From Atrina japonica (taxonomy: Eukaryota > Mollusca > Bivalvia > Pterioida > Pinnidae): a DNA stretch of 64,000 bases. The notes beneath the pieces were generated by a model. That model did no database searches, had not been told where the DNA came from, and saw only the letters and a program-made list of their open reading frames with translations. The stretch spans positions 179,501 through 243,500 of the forward strand of contig BROG01000129.1 in NCBI GenBank assembly GCA_030159075.1, read 5' to 3'. Both the position numbers and the translations under genes were made by a program. Below are positions 32,421 to 64,000 of this stretch, piece by piece; the stretch's first letter is position 1, and each line of letters starts with the position of its first letter.

Positions 32421-32689
32421 TAACTTTTCACATTTTTGATTGCTGACGGGATTTTGATGAAACTTTATAGGAAGCAAGTACTCTAGATCCTCTACCAAGT
32501 TTGTTCAGTTTGGCCAGATAGGCCCAGGAGTGAATCCAGGGTGGGGCAAAAGAAGCCTCAGAAGATACGGCTCTTTGAAAATCTTCTTCTCCAGTACTGT
32601 TGCATGGATTAAACAGTATTGCTCCAAGGAACTATATGTTGTGTCTGCGGCATTTAATAATTAATAATAATAATAATAACAGTATTCGC

Positions 32690-33665
32690 AAACTTCTTTC
32701 CAGAAATCAGGTCAGATCAGCTTCAGTACCCTAAAAGGTACATCTAGGGTACATGGGGATCATTTGTGTGAAGTACAGTTCCAATTCACTCAGTAGTTTA
32801 GAAGTTTTGTATTGGAAATGATTTTCAATGCCCATGACCTAGTTTTCTGAAAGTAGGTCAGACTGACCCTTGTATCCAAAAGGCACATCTAGGACACATT
32901 AGGATCATTTGTGTGAAGCATGGTTCCAATCCACCCAGTGGTTTAGGAGTTCTGCTCTAAAAACGATTTTCAGTGCCCATGACCTTTCAGACTGACCTTG
33001 GTATCCAAAGCCACATCTACGACACATGGGGGACATTTATCTGAAGTATGGTTACAATCCACCTAGTAGTTTAGAAGTACTGCTCTGGAAATGGAATGTG
33101 AATGATTTCCAGTAAATGTGACATAGTTTCCAAAACATGTAGGTCAGACAGGCCTTATTACCCCAAAAGGCACATCTACAGTACATGAGGATCATTTGTG
33201 TGAAGTATGGTTTCAATCCACCCATAGTTCTGCTCCGGAAAAAAAATCAGAAGCTGTGACCTAGTTTCCAGAAAAAAGGTAAGACAGGCCTTATTACCCC
33301 AAAAGGCACATCTAGGTTACATGGGGATCATTTGTGTGAAGTATGGTTCCAATCCACCCAGTAGTTTAGGAGTTCCTTTAAAACGATGAAACTATGTAAC
33401 TATGACCTAGTTTCCAGAATGTAGGCCAGACAGGCCTAAAAGGCACATCTAGGGTACATGAGGATCATTTGTGTAAAGTATGGTTTCAATCAACCCAGTA
33501 ATTTGGGAGTTCTGCTCCAGAAATGATTTTCAGTAACTGTGACCTAGTTTCCAGAAAGAAGGTCAGACAGGCCTTAGAACCCCAAAAGGCACCTCTAGGG
33601 TATATGGAGATCATTTGTGTGAAGTATTGTTCCAATCCACCTATTAGTTTGGAAACGAAATGTGG
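32690..33665. repeat. Degenerate tandem array, ~115-120 bp unit, about eight copies
   Basis: Each unit has AAAGGCACATCTAGGGTACA, GGGGATCATTTGTGTGAAGT, TCCAATCCACCCAGTAGTTT and TGACCTAGTTTCCAGAA. Copies are diverged with indels and lie between LARP1 and ABHD18. Confidence 0.85.
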
Positions 33666-33839
33666 ATGATGACATCGCCACCGCACCTCGTTTTATGTAA
33701 CACTCATCTATGTATCAGTAATTTATTTGGTGGCAGCCAATTTTGTTAGTAAAGTTTAATAGGTTTAATTTCCCCTCATAGTCAGCCTAAAGTACAGCAG
33801 GATTAAAACCTTGAGATGTAAAGTGGCAGCCATGATAGT

Positions 33840-34535
33840 GTAATGCCCTAGCAAGACAGTCATAAAAGACCCCCAACCCCCGATGTGATGTGGTAGACAT
33901 CAGTGTAATGCCCTAGCAAGTCAGTCATAAAAGACCCCCAACCCCCGATGTGATGTGGTAGACATCAGTGTAATGCCCTAGCAAGTCAGTCATAAAAGAC
34001 CCCCAACCACCGATGTGATGTGGTAGACATCAGTGTAATGCCCTAGCCAGTCATAAAAGCCCCCAACAGTGATGTGGTAAAAGTGTACCCTAGCAAGTCA
34101 GTCATAAAAGACACTCAACCCCCGTATGTGATGTCAGTAGACCCCAAACCCCGATCAGTGTAATGCCCTAGCCAGACAGTCATGGAAGACTCCCCTCCCC
34201 CATCCCTGAGATGTGGTGTGGCAGACATTATAGTGTAATGCCCTAGCCAGTCAGTCATAAAAGACCCCCAACCCCCGATGTGATGTGGTAGACATCAGTG
34301 TAATGCCCTAGCAAGTCAGTCATAAAAGACCCCCAACCCCCGATGTGATGTGGTAGACATCAGTGTAATGCCCTAGCCAGACAGTCATGGAAGACTCCCC
34401 TCCCCCATCCCTGAGATGTGGTGTGGCAGACATTATAGTGTAATGCCCTAGCCAGTCAGTCATGGAGGACACCCTACCATAGTCAGTCATGGAAGACTCC
34501 CATCCCCCCACAATGCCCAAGCCAGTCAGTCATGG
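33840..34535. repeat. ~64-bp tandem array, about ten copies with rearrangements
   Basis: The unit is GTAATGCCCTAGCAAGTCAG then TCATAAAAGACCCCCAACCC then CCGATGTGATGTGGTAGACA and TCA. Some copies are truncated or belong to a GGAAGACTCCCCTCCCCCAT variant. The array ends exactly where the inverted ABHD18-exon copy begins. Confidence 0.92.
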
Positions 34536-34539
34536 AAGC

Positions 34540-35250
34540 CAGCACTATACATGGGCATTTTAAAAACAACACCTTGAACAACTCAACTAAATCCTTGTTT
34601 CAGAGTTACTTCCTGAGAAAACAACTGATGGCAACTCCACTTCTCAAGAATCATGGAGTAGCATCTATTTTGTTGGAGAATCCATTCTGTATCCTTTATT
34701 GTTATACTCTGGCTGAGTGTGTAGAGCTTCACATAAGGTGATCATAATCTGCATTAAACCTTGTCCATTGTTTTGACATGATGAATGTTAAACATATCAT
34801 AAAAATAGTGTCACTTAAAGCTAACCCAGAAAGTTACAAACTTCAACTTCTGAGAGTTGTTTTGTTTAAAACCTCAAATGTTTGAAATATTTTATGGGCT
34901 GGTTGATCTTTACCCAGGTACATTGTAACCAGGTTCTCTCCTCCACCATTAAAAAATGGCCTCCACCATATAACTGAAAAATTGTTTAGTGTAGGGTATA
35001 ATAGCATTCAGAATTCAAAATCAAGTATAGATATTTTTCCTTCAGATGATATTTATTTATTGTTGTTTAACATCCCACTCAAGAATCTTTCACTCATATG
35101 GAGACGTCACCAAATGCCGGTGATGGGCTTCAAATTTTTTTTACACTTACGGCTATTGAGCAATGAGGGTTCTTTGATGTGCTGACACCTACTGTGACAC
35201 AGGACCTCCAGTTTTTACTGTCTCATCTGAAAGACAGGAAACCAACCTGT
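34540..35250 (+). pseudogene. Inverted duplicate of ABHD18 exon 5 with flanking intron
   Basis: This stretch is about 97% identical by eye to the reverse complement of 53575-54289. It carries a copy of ABHD18 exon 5 at about 34595-34679 with the acceptor TTTCAG and donor TTCT/GTATCC intact, still reading SYFLRKQLMATPLLKNHGVA then SILLENPF (Met to Leu at one site). It also carries the intron downstream and part of a SINE. It lies outside the gene, 3' of ABHD18 and in antisense orientation, with no other exons nearby, so it is not expected to form a functional gene. Confidence 0.92.
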
Positions 35251-35325
35251 CGCCGGCAGGACTCAAACTCATGATCTAGAGTTGAGCGCGCTACCGACTG
35301 AGCCAGGCCGGCTCCGTACTCTCTT
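35060..35325 (-). mobile_element. tRNA-headed SINE, minus orientation
   Basis: On the minus strand: head CCGGCCTGGCTCAGTCGGTA then GCGCGCTC (A-box like), GAGTTTGAGTCCTGCC (B-box like), body GTCCTGTGTCACAGTAGGTG, tail GATTCTTGAGTGGGATGTTA then AACAACAATA. This is the best preserved tRNA head in the window. Confidence 0.87.
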
Positions 35326-35429
35326 GGTAAAGTCCAGGGATGAAAAACTGTGGGGGCAAGGAGGGCATTTATCTTGAAGTGTGCCTTTCTTGTAAACATT
35401 TTTCTATTTACATGTATCTCCCTTTTTCC

Positions 35430-35705
35430 ACAGTGCCAGAAATTTAAATTTTGTTACTGTATTTAATATCATGTAAAATTACAGCTCATAACACTCACCC
35501 ACAGTGGCCCCACAGTACCGGAAATTTAAATTTTGTTACTGTATGTAATATCATGTAAAATTACAGCTCATAACAATCACCCACAGTGGCCCCACAGTAC
35601 AGGAAATTTAAATTTTGTTACTGTATTCAATATCATGTAAAATTACAGCTCTTAACAATCACCCACAGCGGCCCCACAGTACAGGTAATTCTGATTTTGT
35701 TACTG
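35430..35705. repeat. ~85-bp tandem repeat, about 3.5 copies
   Basis: The unit contains CACAGTGGCCCCACAGTACC, GGAAATTTAAATTTTGTTAC and AATATCATGTAAAATTACAG. Confidence 0.9.
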
Positions 35706-36235
35706 TTTTTAATATCATGTGAAATTACATAAGAATAATCTCAAATATTTGTAAATTAAAATAAGATTATTTTCTGTTTTCTTCTTGTATTTATCGTGTA
35801 AAATCACAATATTTTAAAAAATCACCAGTAAGATGTAATGCCAAGTTATAATATTTGTACATAAATTACCATCCCAAGTTTACACAAATATAGATTGCAA
35901 TGAACATATATTTGTCAACAAAATACCTGAAATTGAGTTTTATCTAGTAAATCATTTCTTTTTTAATATTTGATTTATTTCATCTTCTCAATTACATTGT
36001 ACCTGAGAAAAAAAATTAATTGCAAAAATGTGACAAGGCAGATAAAATCTTCAAATCATTACCATATGAGAAAACTTAATCACAAATACAGTATTTTATG
36101 GCCTATAGGTCAATGTGGGGGAAAGGTGGAATGGCCAATTTTGTCAAAAATTCAGGTTTAAGTAATAGATGAGTCAAAGTGGAAGATAGGTCAATTTTGG
36201 CAGAGATGTTTTACTTCACTTATATTGCTTGTGTG

Positions 36236-36495
36236 TACTGATAATGTACACATACATCGCTACTGATAATGTACACATACATCGCTACTGATAATGTACA
36301 CATATATATCGCTACTGATAATGTACACATATATCGCTACTGATAATGTACACATACATCGCTACTGATAATGTACACATACATCGCTACTGATAATGTA
36401 CACATACATCGCTACTGATAATGTACACATATATATCGCTACTGATAATGTACACATATATTGCTACTGATAATGTACACATATATCGCTACTTT
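36236..36495. repeat. 25-bp tandem repeat, about ten copies
   Basis: The unit is GCTACTGATAATGTACACAT then ACATC. Some units have ATATATC in place of ACATC. Confidence 0.95.
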
Positions 36496-36719
36496 GTTAC
36501 GTGTCAAAACATCATTAAATTCATTATGCCGTTATAACTCTAACACCAGCATCCCCAGTCCTTGTCTTATCTTAAAAATACATCTAAATCATTCTGTAGC
36601 TGCAATTGTCAAACCCATTTCTTTATGTAATACTTTTCCAAAACTTTCCCAACTTGAAAGACTGCTGCCCGATTCTTATCAGTTGAAGGTCATGTTCCAG
36701 CGGACACAACACAGTTGCT

Positions 36720-36870
36720 TTAGCAACCACCTGTGTATAAAGACCACCTGGTCACAAAGACCATTTTTGCTGTCTGCAATTGTACCATTTGTGTACAAAT
36801 CAACCTCTATATATAGAGAGACCCGGTTTTCTTGTGTCCCAAAGGAGGTGGTTATATACAGGTAGGTCAA
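36720..36870. repeat. Pogo-like terminal-type segment
   Basis: The sequence reads GCAACCACCTGTGTATAAAG then ACCACCTGG, and further on AAAGGAGGTGGTTATATACA. The two ends are roughly complementary and resemble the GGTCTTTATA subterminal blocks of the element at 15684-16957. A related segment is at 58215-58300. Confidence 0.45.
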
Positions 36871-37214
36871 TGCAGGAGATAGGTCAAGGTCAAAACTTTG
36901 GAGAAAAAAATATTGACCTATAGGCCATTAAATATGACAATACCATTTCCAGGTAAAATACAAAAACTTTAACAATTTTATACACACATTTATCACAGTT
37001 ATAGGTCTGGTACAAGCTGCAACTACATAATCTTATTCCATGGTAAGAAGCCATCGCTTTCAATCACTCTTCAGCAGATAAAAGAAACATGGAAACACCT
37101 CTACCATTATCACAAGTGAGAGGTAAGTTCTATGTGAGATATACACTGGAGCCAACCTTACAGTTACACATGTTCTTGTTAGATGTATTAAATCACAAGT
37201 GAGAGGTAAGTTCT

Positions 37215-37515
37215 ATGTGAGATATACACAAACAGTTCTCCAGATAAGCTGCATATTTGCATTTTTTATGCATAAAAAAATCAATGGATAAGCAAGTAAA
37301 TTAAAATCCATGTGTAAGATACCCACTGCAAATCAAAACTGAAGTGTTTAATTAAACACACACTAGATCTGATATTCGCTGAGAGATCAAATATTGAGTT
37401 CACTTGTTCTGAACAGATCTTGTGAATAAAGTGTGTTAAAGTTCTGTAATGATTGTGTTTTTGCTGACCCCCATCCAGATTAGTGTGGACTTGCATTGTA
37501 CAGACAGTTGAATAC
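37215..37515. repeat. Dispersed repeat, shared with 4660-4985
   Basis: Partner of the repeat in LARP1 intron 4. It lies just 3' of ABHD18. Confidence 0.75.
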
Positions 37516-37578
37516 ATATCAATTAATGGTTTATAGCAGCCAAGCCATTACAGTAAAATAAATCATAATTTGAATTGG

Positions 37579-37700
37579 AGAGTTTGATTTGATTTTTGTT
37601 TTACGCCATACTCAACAATTTTTCAGTCATATGATAGTGTCCAATTTTTATTGGTGGAGGAGAAACCCCGGTACCCACTTTACAGAAACAGTGTGGGTAA
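37579..37700 (+). mobile_element. SINE-like conserved 'Meta'-type domain fragment
   Basis: The string GTTTTACGCCATACTCAACA then ATTTTTCAGTCATATGATAG resembles the GTTTTACGCCGCACTCAGCA ATATTCCAGCTATATGGCGG domain shared by invertebrate SINEs (from memory). There is no tRNA head. A related ACTAAACAATTTTTCAGTTA TATGGTGG stretch is at 53856-53885. Confidence 0.6.
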
Positions 37701-38092
37701 AACACTCACTGTATATCAAAATGATAGGTATCCTATCCAAGTGCTCAGAAAGTTATCTGGATCAATGCATCAGAACATTCCTACTCACAAAAGTAATGTT
37801 CTACATACAAAATACTCAAACAAAATTATGTTGGTACATAATTACAGATGTTCTTGTCAAAATATCGTCATGAGAAATTGTCGCAAAAGATAATGTCAAA
37901 TCATAAAATAAATTCTCATAAAATATATTCTTTAAAAGATAAGACCCCATTTAAAAAAAAAATGGAATCCTGAGTGTATTTTCATTGGTTCATTTAGACA
38001 CATCATCACAGTCTTGTAAATATGGCATGATATAATCCGGAAGTTGATCCAGATGATCCAGTAACACTATCATGAGGTCATATGGCTAGTTA

Positions 38093-60811
<22,719 letters not shown>

Positions 60812-60960
60812 GGTGCTGGTCTACAACAAAGCTACTGGTGTCATGGACATGAAAAACTTGACAGTATGAAATACAGCGTCATCAGTTCTGTTTATACACA
60901 ATGCTGTAAATAAAGTGATACAAAGATACAGATATTAGTAACCGAGTGAGATACAGAACT
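60812..60960 (-). promoter_or_regulatory. ABHD18 5' leader with short upstream ORF
   Basis: On the minus strand, about 39 nt before the start there is a 9-codon ORF (ATG TCC ATG ACA CCA GTA ..., stop TAG) in the same frame, ending 9 nt before the ABHD18 ATG. The final TTGTAG could instead be a splice acceptor for a 5'UTR exon, in which case the small ORF would be intronic. cDNA evidence is needed to decide. Confidence 0.35.
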
Positions 60961-60994
60961 GTTAACATGGGTCCCTTTGTATTGCAGTATTGTT

Positions 60995-61262
60995 TGCTAT
61001 CCATCCTCCATCATGTTGCTTTTCAGAAGTCACTTTAAAACCTATTATTAGCAGCATATCATTGCAGTCATGTTGCTTTTTTAGAAGACGCTTTAAAATC
61101 TATTATTAGAAGCATATCATTGCAGTCATGTTGCTTTTCAGAAACCACTTTAAAATCTATTATTAGAGGCATGTCATTGCAATCATGTTGCTTTTCAGAA
61201 GACACTTTAAAATCTATTATTAGTGGCATATCATTGCAGTCATGTTGCTTTTCAGAAGATAG
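60995..61262. repeat. 57-bp tandem repeat, about 4.5 copies
   Basis: The unit is TCATGTTGCTTTTCAGAAGT then CACTTTAAAATCTATTATTA then GAGGCATATCATTGCAG. It lies immediately upstream of ABHD18. Confidence 0.94.
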
Positions 61263-62369
61263 TTTCGCTGAAAATTAATTAAGATTCTCATAAGTAAAAG
61301 ACATGATTATTTTTTTCAGTCTATTTTCATAGATATGGCGGCTGTTTGAAAAAGTTATGGTACCAGTCCACCTCACTTAAAATGTCCATCATATTCTAGG
61401 AAATAAAATTTTCTAAACGGAAACTACTTTAACAGTTATTGCCTGATTACTACAAAACTCATAAATACTTGATGTCACATGGCCAAGTAAACTTGACCTT
61501 GCTGAGAAAGTAAAAATGCTCATACTGTGAGAAGGGAACCACCTTCAGACGACAATTGTAACATGGTGGACATTCAAACAAATATTGAAAAAAAATTGAA
61601 TGTCCACAATTAAGTCATTTTTGCAGGAATAAGGAAGAAAAATATAGTACAAACGTGGTGTTTATTCTGTCCAACACTCTACTTGGTGTAGAGTGAAACA
61701 TGGTATGGTATGTGCAACACAAGAAAAAACACTATCACTCAATGAAAAATAGTGTAAAGGATTATCTCTCAAAATGAATGACTTGACACTTCAATATGCA
61801 ATAAAAATTGTTAATAGTTAATCTCCAAGTGTTAACTTTTTTGACATCCTGTTTTTATAAGGCAAAGCCAGTATTTATGTACAAATCTCTCACAGAATTT
61901 ATATTACCGGTATAAGACGAAAATAGTAATCATTTTACTGCGCAATTTGATCAGACCAAATGAGACTTAAATTAAAATTTAGTTCCGATGTATATTAAGC
62001 ATAATATCAAGTTGCTGTCAATAATACATTAATGTGTACATCAACATTTCTTCTATACAAAGTATAAATAATAGATATATTATCATGAAATTCTGTAAAA
62101 CTTGAAAAAAACAACGAAAATTTGATCCCTACATATACAGTATAGAACAATCACAGAACACATTACAGTCTTCGTGTGAATAAATCAGTAAATAAATGCC
62201 ATAATGGAAAATAAAATAGGCCTAGGCCTACTACTTTTCTTGGTAAGAAATGACAAAATCCAACTATTTAACACTTAATTATATAATAGGTAAACATATA
62301 ATGTGTCATTTCTGAATGTCCATAACCTAATAGCATGCCATGGGTATTCTTTAATCAGGAATGACTACG

Positions 62370-62735
62370 TGAAGACATGGCCAGGGCAGCCATCTTGGAT
62401 TTTGGATCTGCCTAAAAAACAACACTTGGTCAGGACATCATAAGAAACATATATACAAAGTTTGAGGTCAATTTTTTCAGCGGTTCTTAAGAAGTCAAAA
62501 ATGTCTCAGCCAATCAGAGGCCATGACAGCCATCCTGGATTTCACCAGGCCCTGAAAAATAACAACAAAAGTGTGGGACCTCATGTAGAACATATGTAGC
62601 AAGTTTGAAACCAATCCAACATGTGGTTCTTGAGAAGAAGTTGAAAATGTGAAAAGTTAAATCATGACGATAGACAAAACGCGATCACAATAGGTCACCA
62701 TGAGCTTTGCTCAGGTGACCTAAAAATCTTTTTCA
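62370..62735. repeat. Dispersed bivalve-type repeat with hairpin end
   Basis: It contains two related blocks (GCAGCCATCTTGGATTTTGG and ACAGCCATCCTGGATTTCAC) and ends GGTCACCATGAGCTTTGCTC then AGGTGACCTAAAA, whose GGTCACC...GGTGACC ends pair as a hairpin. The closing motif is common in bivalve genomes (from memory). Confidence 0.6.
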
Positions 62736-63128
62736 AAAAGATGAACATTTCACACCTGAGTTTTATATACCTCTTATGAAATTAAGGGAGATAACTTGTG
62801 TATATTTCTTTTGCACTAGTTAGTGTATTCAGCGAAAGACTTGAAGATACACATATATTCATGTGAATCAACTATCAATATAATTATACAAAGTTACTAT
62901 TTTTTTAATGTTTGATAAAATAGTAGGTTGGAAATGGCAGACTATATTACTTATTAAACAATGTATTACATGTACATACTGGACTGGTGTCAATTTCATT
63001 TTCAGGTGAACACTGAAAGTGTTTCAGTCATGTTTCTGCCCATCGTATTTTGAATAAAATAAACTGTAAAATCTAAGTTAAAAATATTATGATATTTCAT
63101 TATTTGTCAACATTTTTATGCTCTTTGT

Positions 63129-63236
<108 letters not shown>

Positions 63237-64000
63237 TTTATGTTTTACTACACCCAGGATAACCGTGTAATTTTTATCGGAAGTTACATGTAACTAAAGT
63301 TCATCGGACAAGTTCATTTTCAAGGCAGATCAACTATCAAGGTAGATGTTTGGCATGCAGCCAACGATGATAAGCGTATATGTACTTGGTCTGTTTGGGA
63401 TAATTTAGGCAAAATCAATTTAAAAGCTCTTGGAAAAGAAGTTTTTACAACTTTCAGTATTCCACGTCATAATTTTAGTAGTAGTACTATTAATAACAAT
63501 TAGTGAAGGGCAGAGTTTATTCATATGCATGGGTACAGAGCGACTAATATTCTATGTCCAACAAGACATGGGATTTACAGCTTGTTTATTGAGATTACCC
63601 AAAAGGCACAAGGATGTAGTGATAATTAATGTAGGCACCCCATGGAGAAGTTTAATCCAAAATACTCCAGCTGATGGTATCACACAGAGTTTCTCAATGT
63701 CAAAGAAATAGGCTGCCATAGTGTAGTGTGAAATTTTGAGTATGATTACACTACAGTTTCTGAGTTAGAAAGAAAATCATGATAAGCGACAGTGTTTTTT
63801 GTCATCAATTTCGCAGTGTAGAGCATTCGACAAAATAAACAACAAGTTTTTACTGTACATACATATATCAACACATGACAAAAAAACAACAATTGCAATT
63901 TAAGTCACGATCTATATGAAAACATAGAAAACCATTAAGTAATGTGAAGCAAACTTAATGATACTCCCCCCCCCTGAACACTAAAGAGATAACTACTGCA

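Noticed and set aside
34532..34741. 69-codon plus-strand ORF as a separate gene
   Set aside because: It is the inverted duplicate of ABHD18 exon 5 read through the donor into intron. Without other exons it is not a gene.
36461..36865. 134-codon plus-strand ORF
   Set aside because: It starts in the 25-bp tandem array and runs into pogo-like repeat sequence. No conserved domain.
63430..63711. 93-codon plus-strand frame with hydrophobic N-terminus (signal-peptide-like)
   Set aside because: It has no ATG at its start, no recognised family, and no supporting exon nearby. A splice acceptor (TTTCAG near 63457) is possible but not enough to claim a gene.

Overview
The window is animal nuclear DNA, most likely from a bivalve mollusc. 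It is AT-rich, has large introns with GT..AG sites, and is packed with short tandem arrays, tRNA-headed SINEs and small inverted-repeat DNA elements of the kind common in scallop, oyster and mussel genomes. I found no prokaryotic operons, CRISPR arrays, rRNA genes or intact tRNA genes. The bivalve assignment is an inference from repeat style and protein similarity, not proven.

Two protein-coding genes could be read exon by exon, both on the minus strand. (1) ABHD18 (alpha/beta hydrolase domain protein 18, human C4orf29) is complete: 11 coding exons from the ATG at 60811 to the stop at 38093. All splice phases agree and the product is 481 residues, with a GISMG nucleophile motif at Ser200 and probable partners Asp426 and His453. 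One coding exon is only 28 bp. (2) LARP1 (La-related protein 1, single-copy type) is represented by its first five coding exons, from the ATG at 23279 to 3483. The La module, RRM-like and DM15 parts lie beyond the left edge. ABHD18 lies directly upstream of LARP1 on the same strand. From memory this is the arrangement of ABHD18 and LARP1B on human 4q28, so the pair looks like an old linkage.

Layout: 1-23279, LARP1 5' half with a 13.7 kb first intron holding minisatellites (58 bp and 27 bp units), TA/CA microsatellites, SINEs and several inverted-repeat elements. 23280-24000, LARP1 5' flank. 24000-38092, intergenic, with a foldback element carrying a 9 bp target duplication, a pair of perfect 116 bp inverted repeats, degenerate tandem arrays, and a near-identical inverted copy of ABHD18 exon 5 with flanking intron. 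38093-60811, ABHD18. Its largest intron (44926-53161) holds a decayed Mutator-like transposase with a zinc-finger N-terminus, an SGNH-like ORF, a short inverted-repeat element and a 60-G homopolymer next to anomalous G/T-rich sequence that looks like an assembly problem. 60812-64000, ABHD18 upstream region, with a 57-bp tandem array, a dispersed repeat and a GA microsatellite.

No novel multi-gene system is evident. The points most worth checking are the conserved ABHD18-LARP1 linkage, the recent inverted duplication of an ABHD18 exon, the foldback and inverted-repeat elements, and the poly-G junction.
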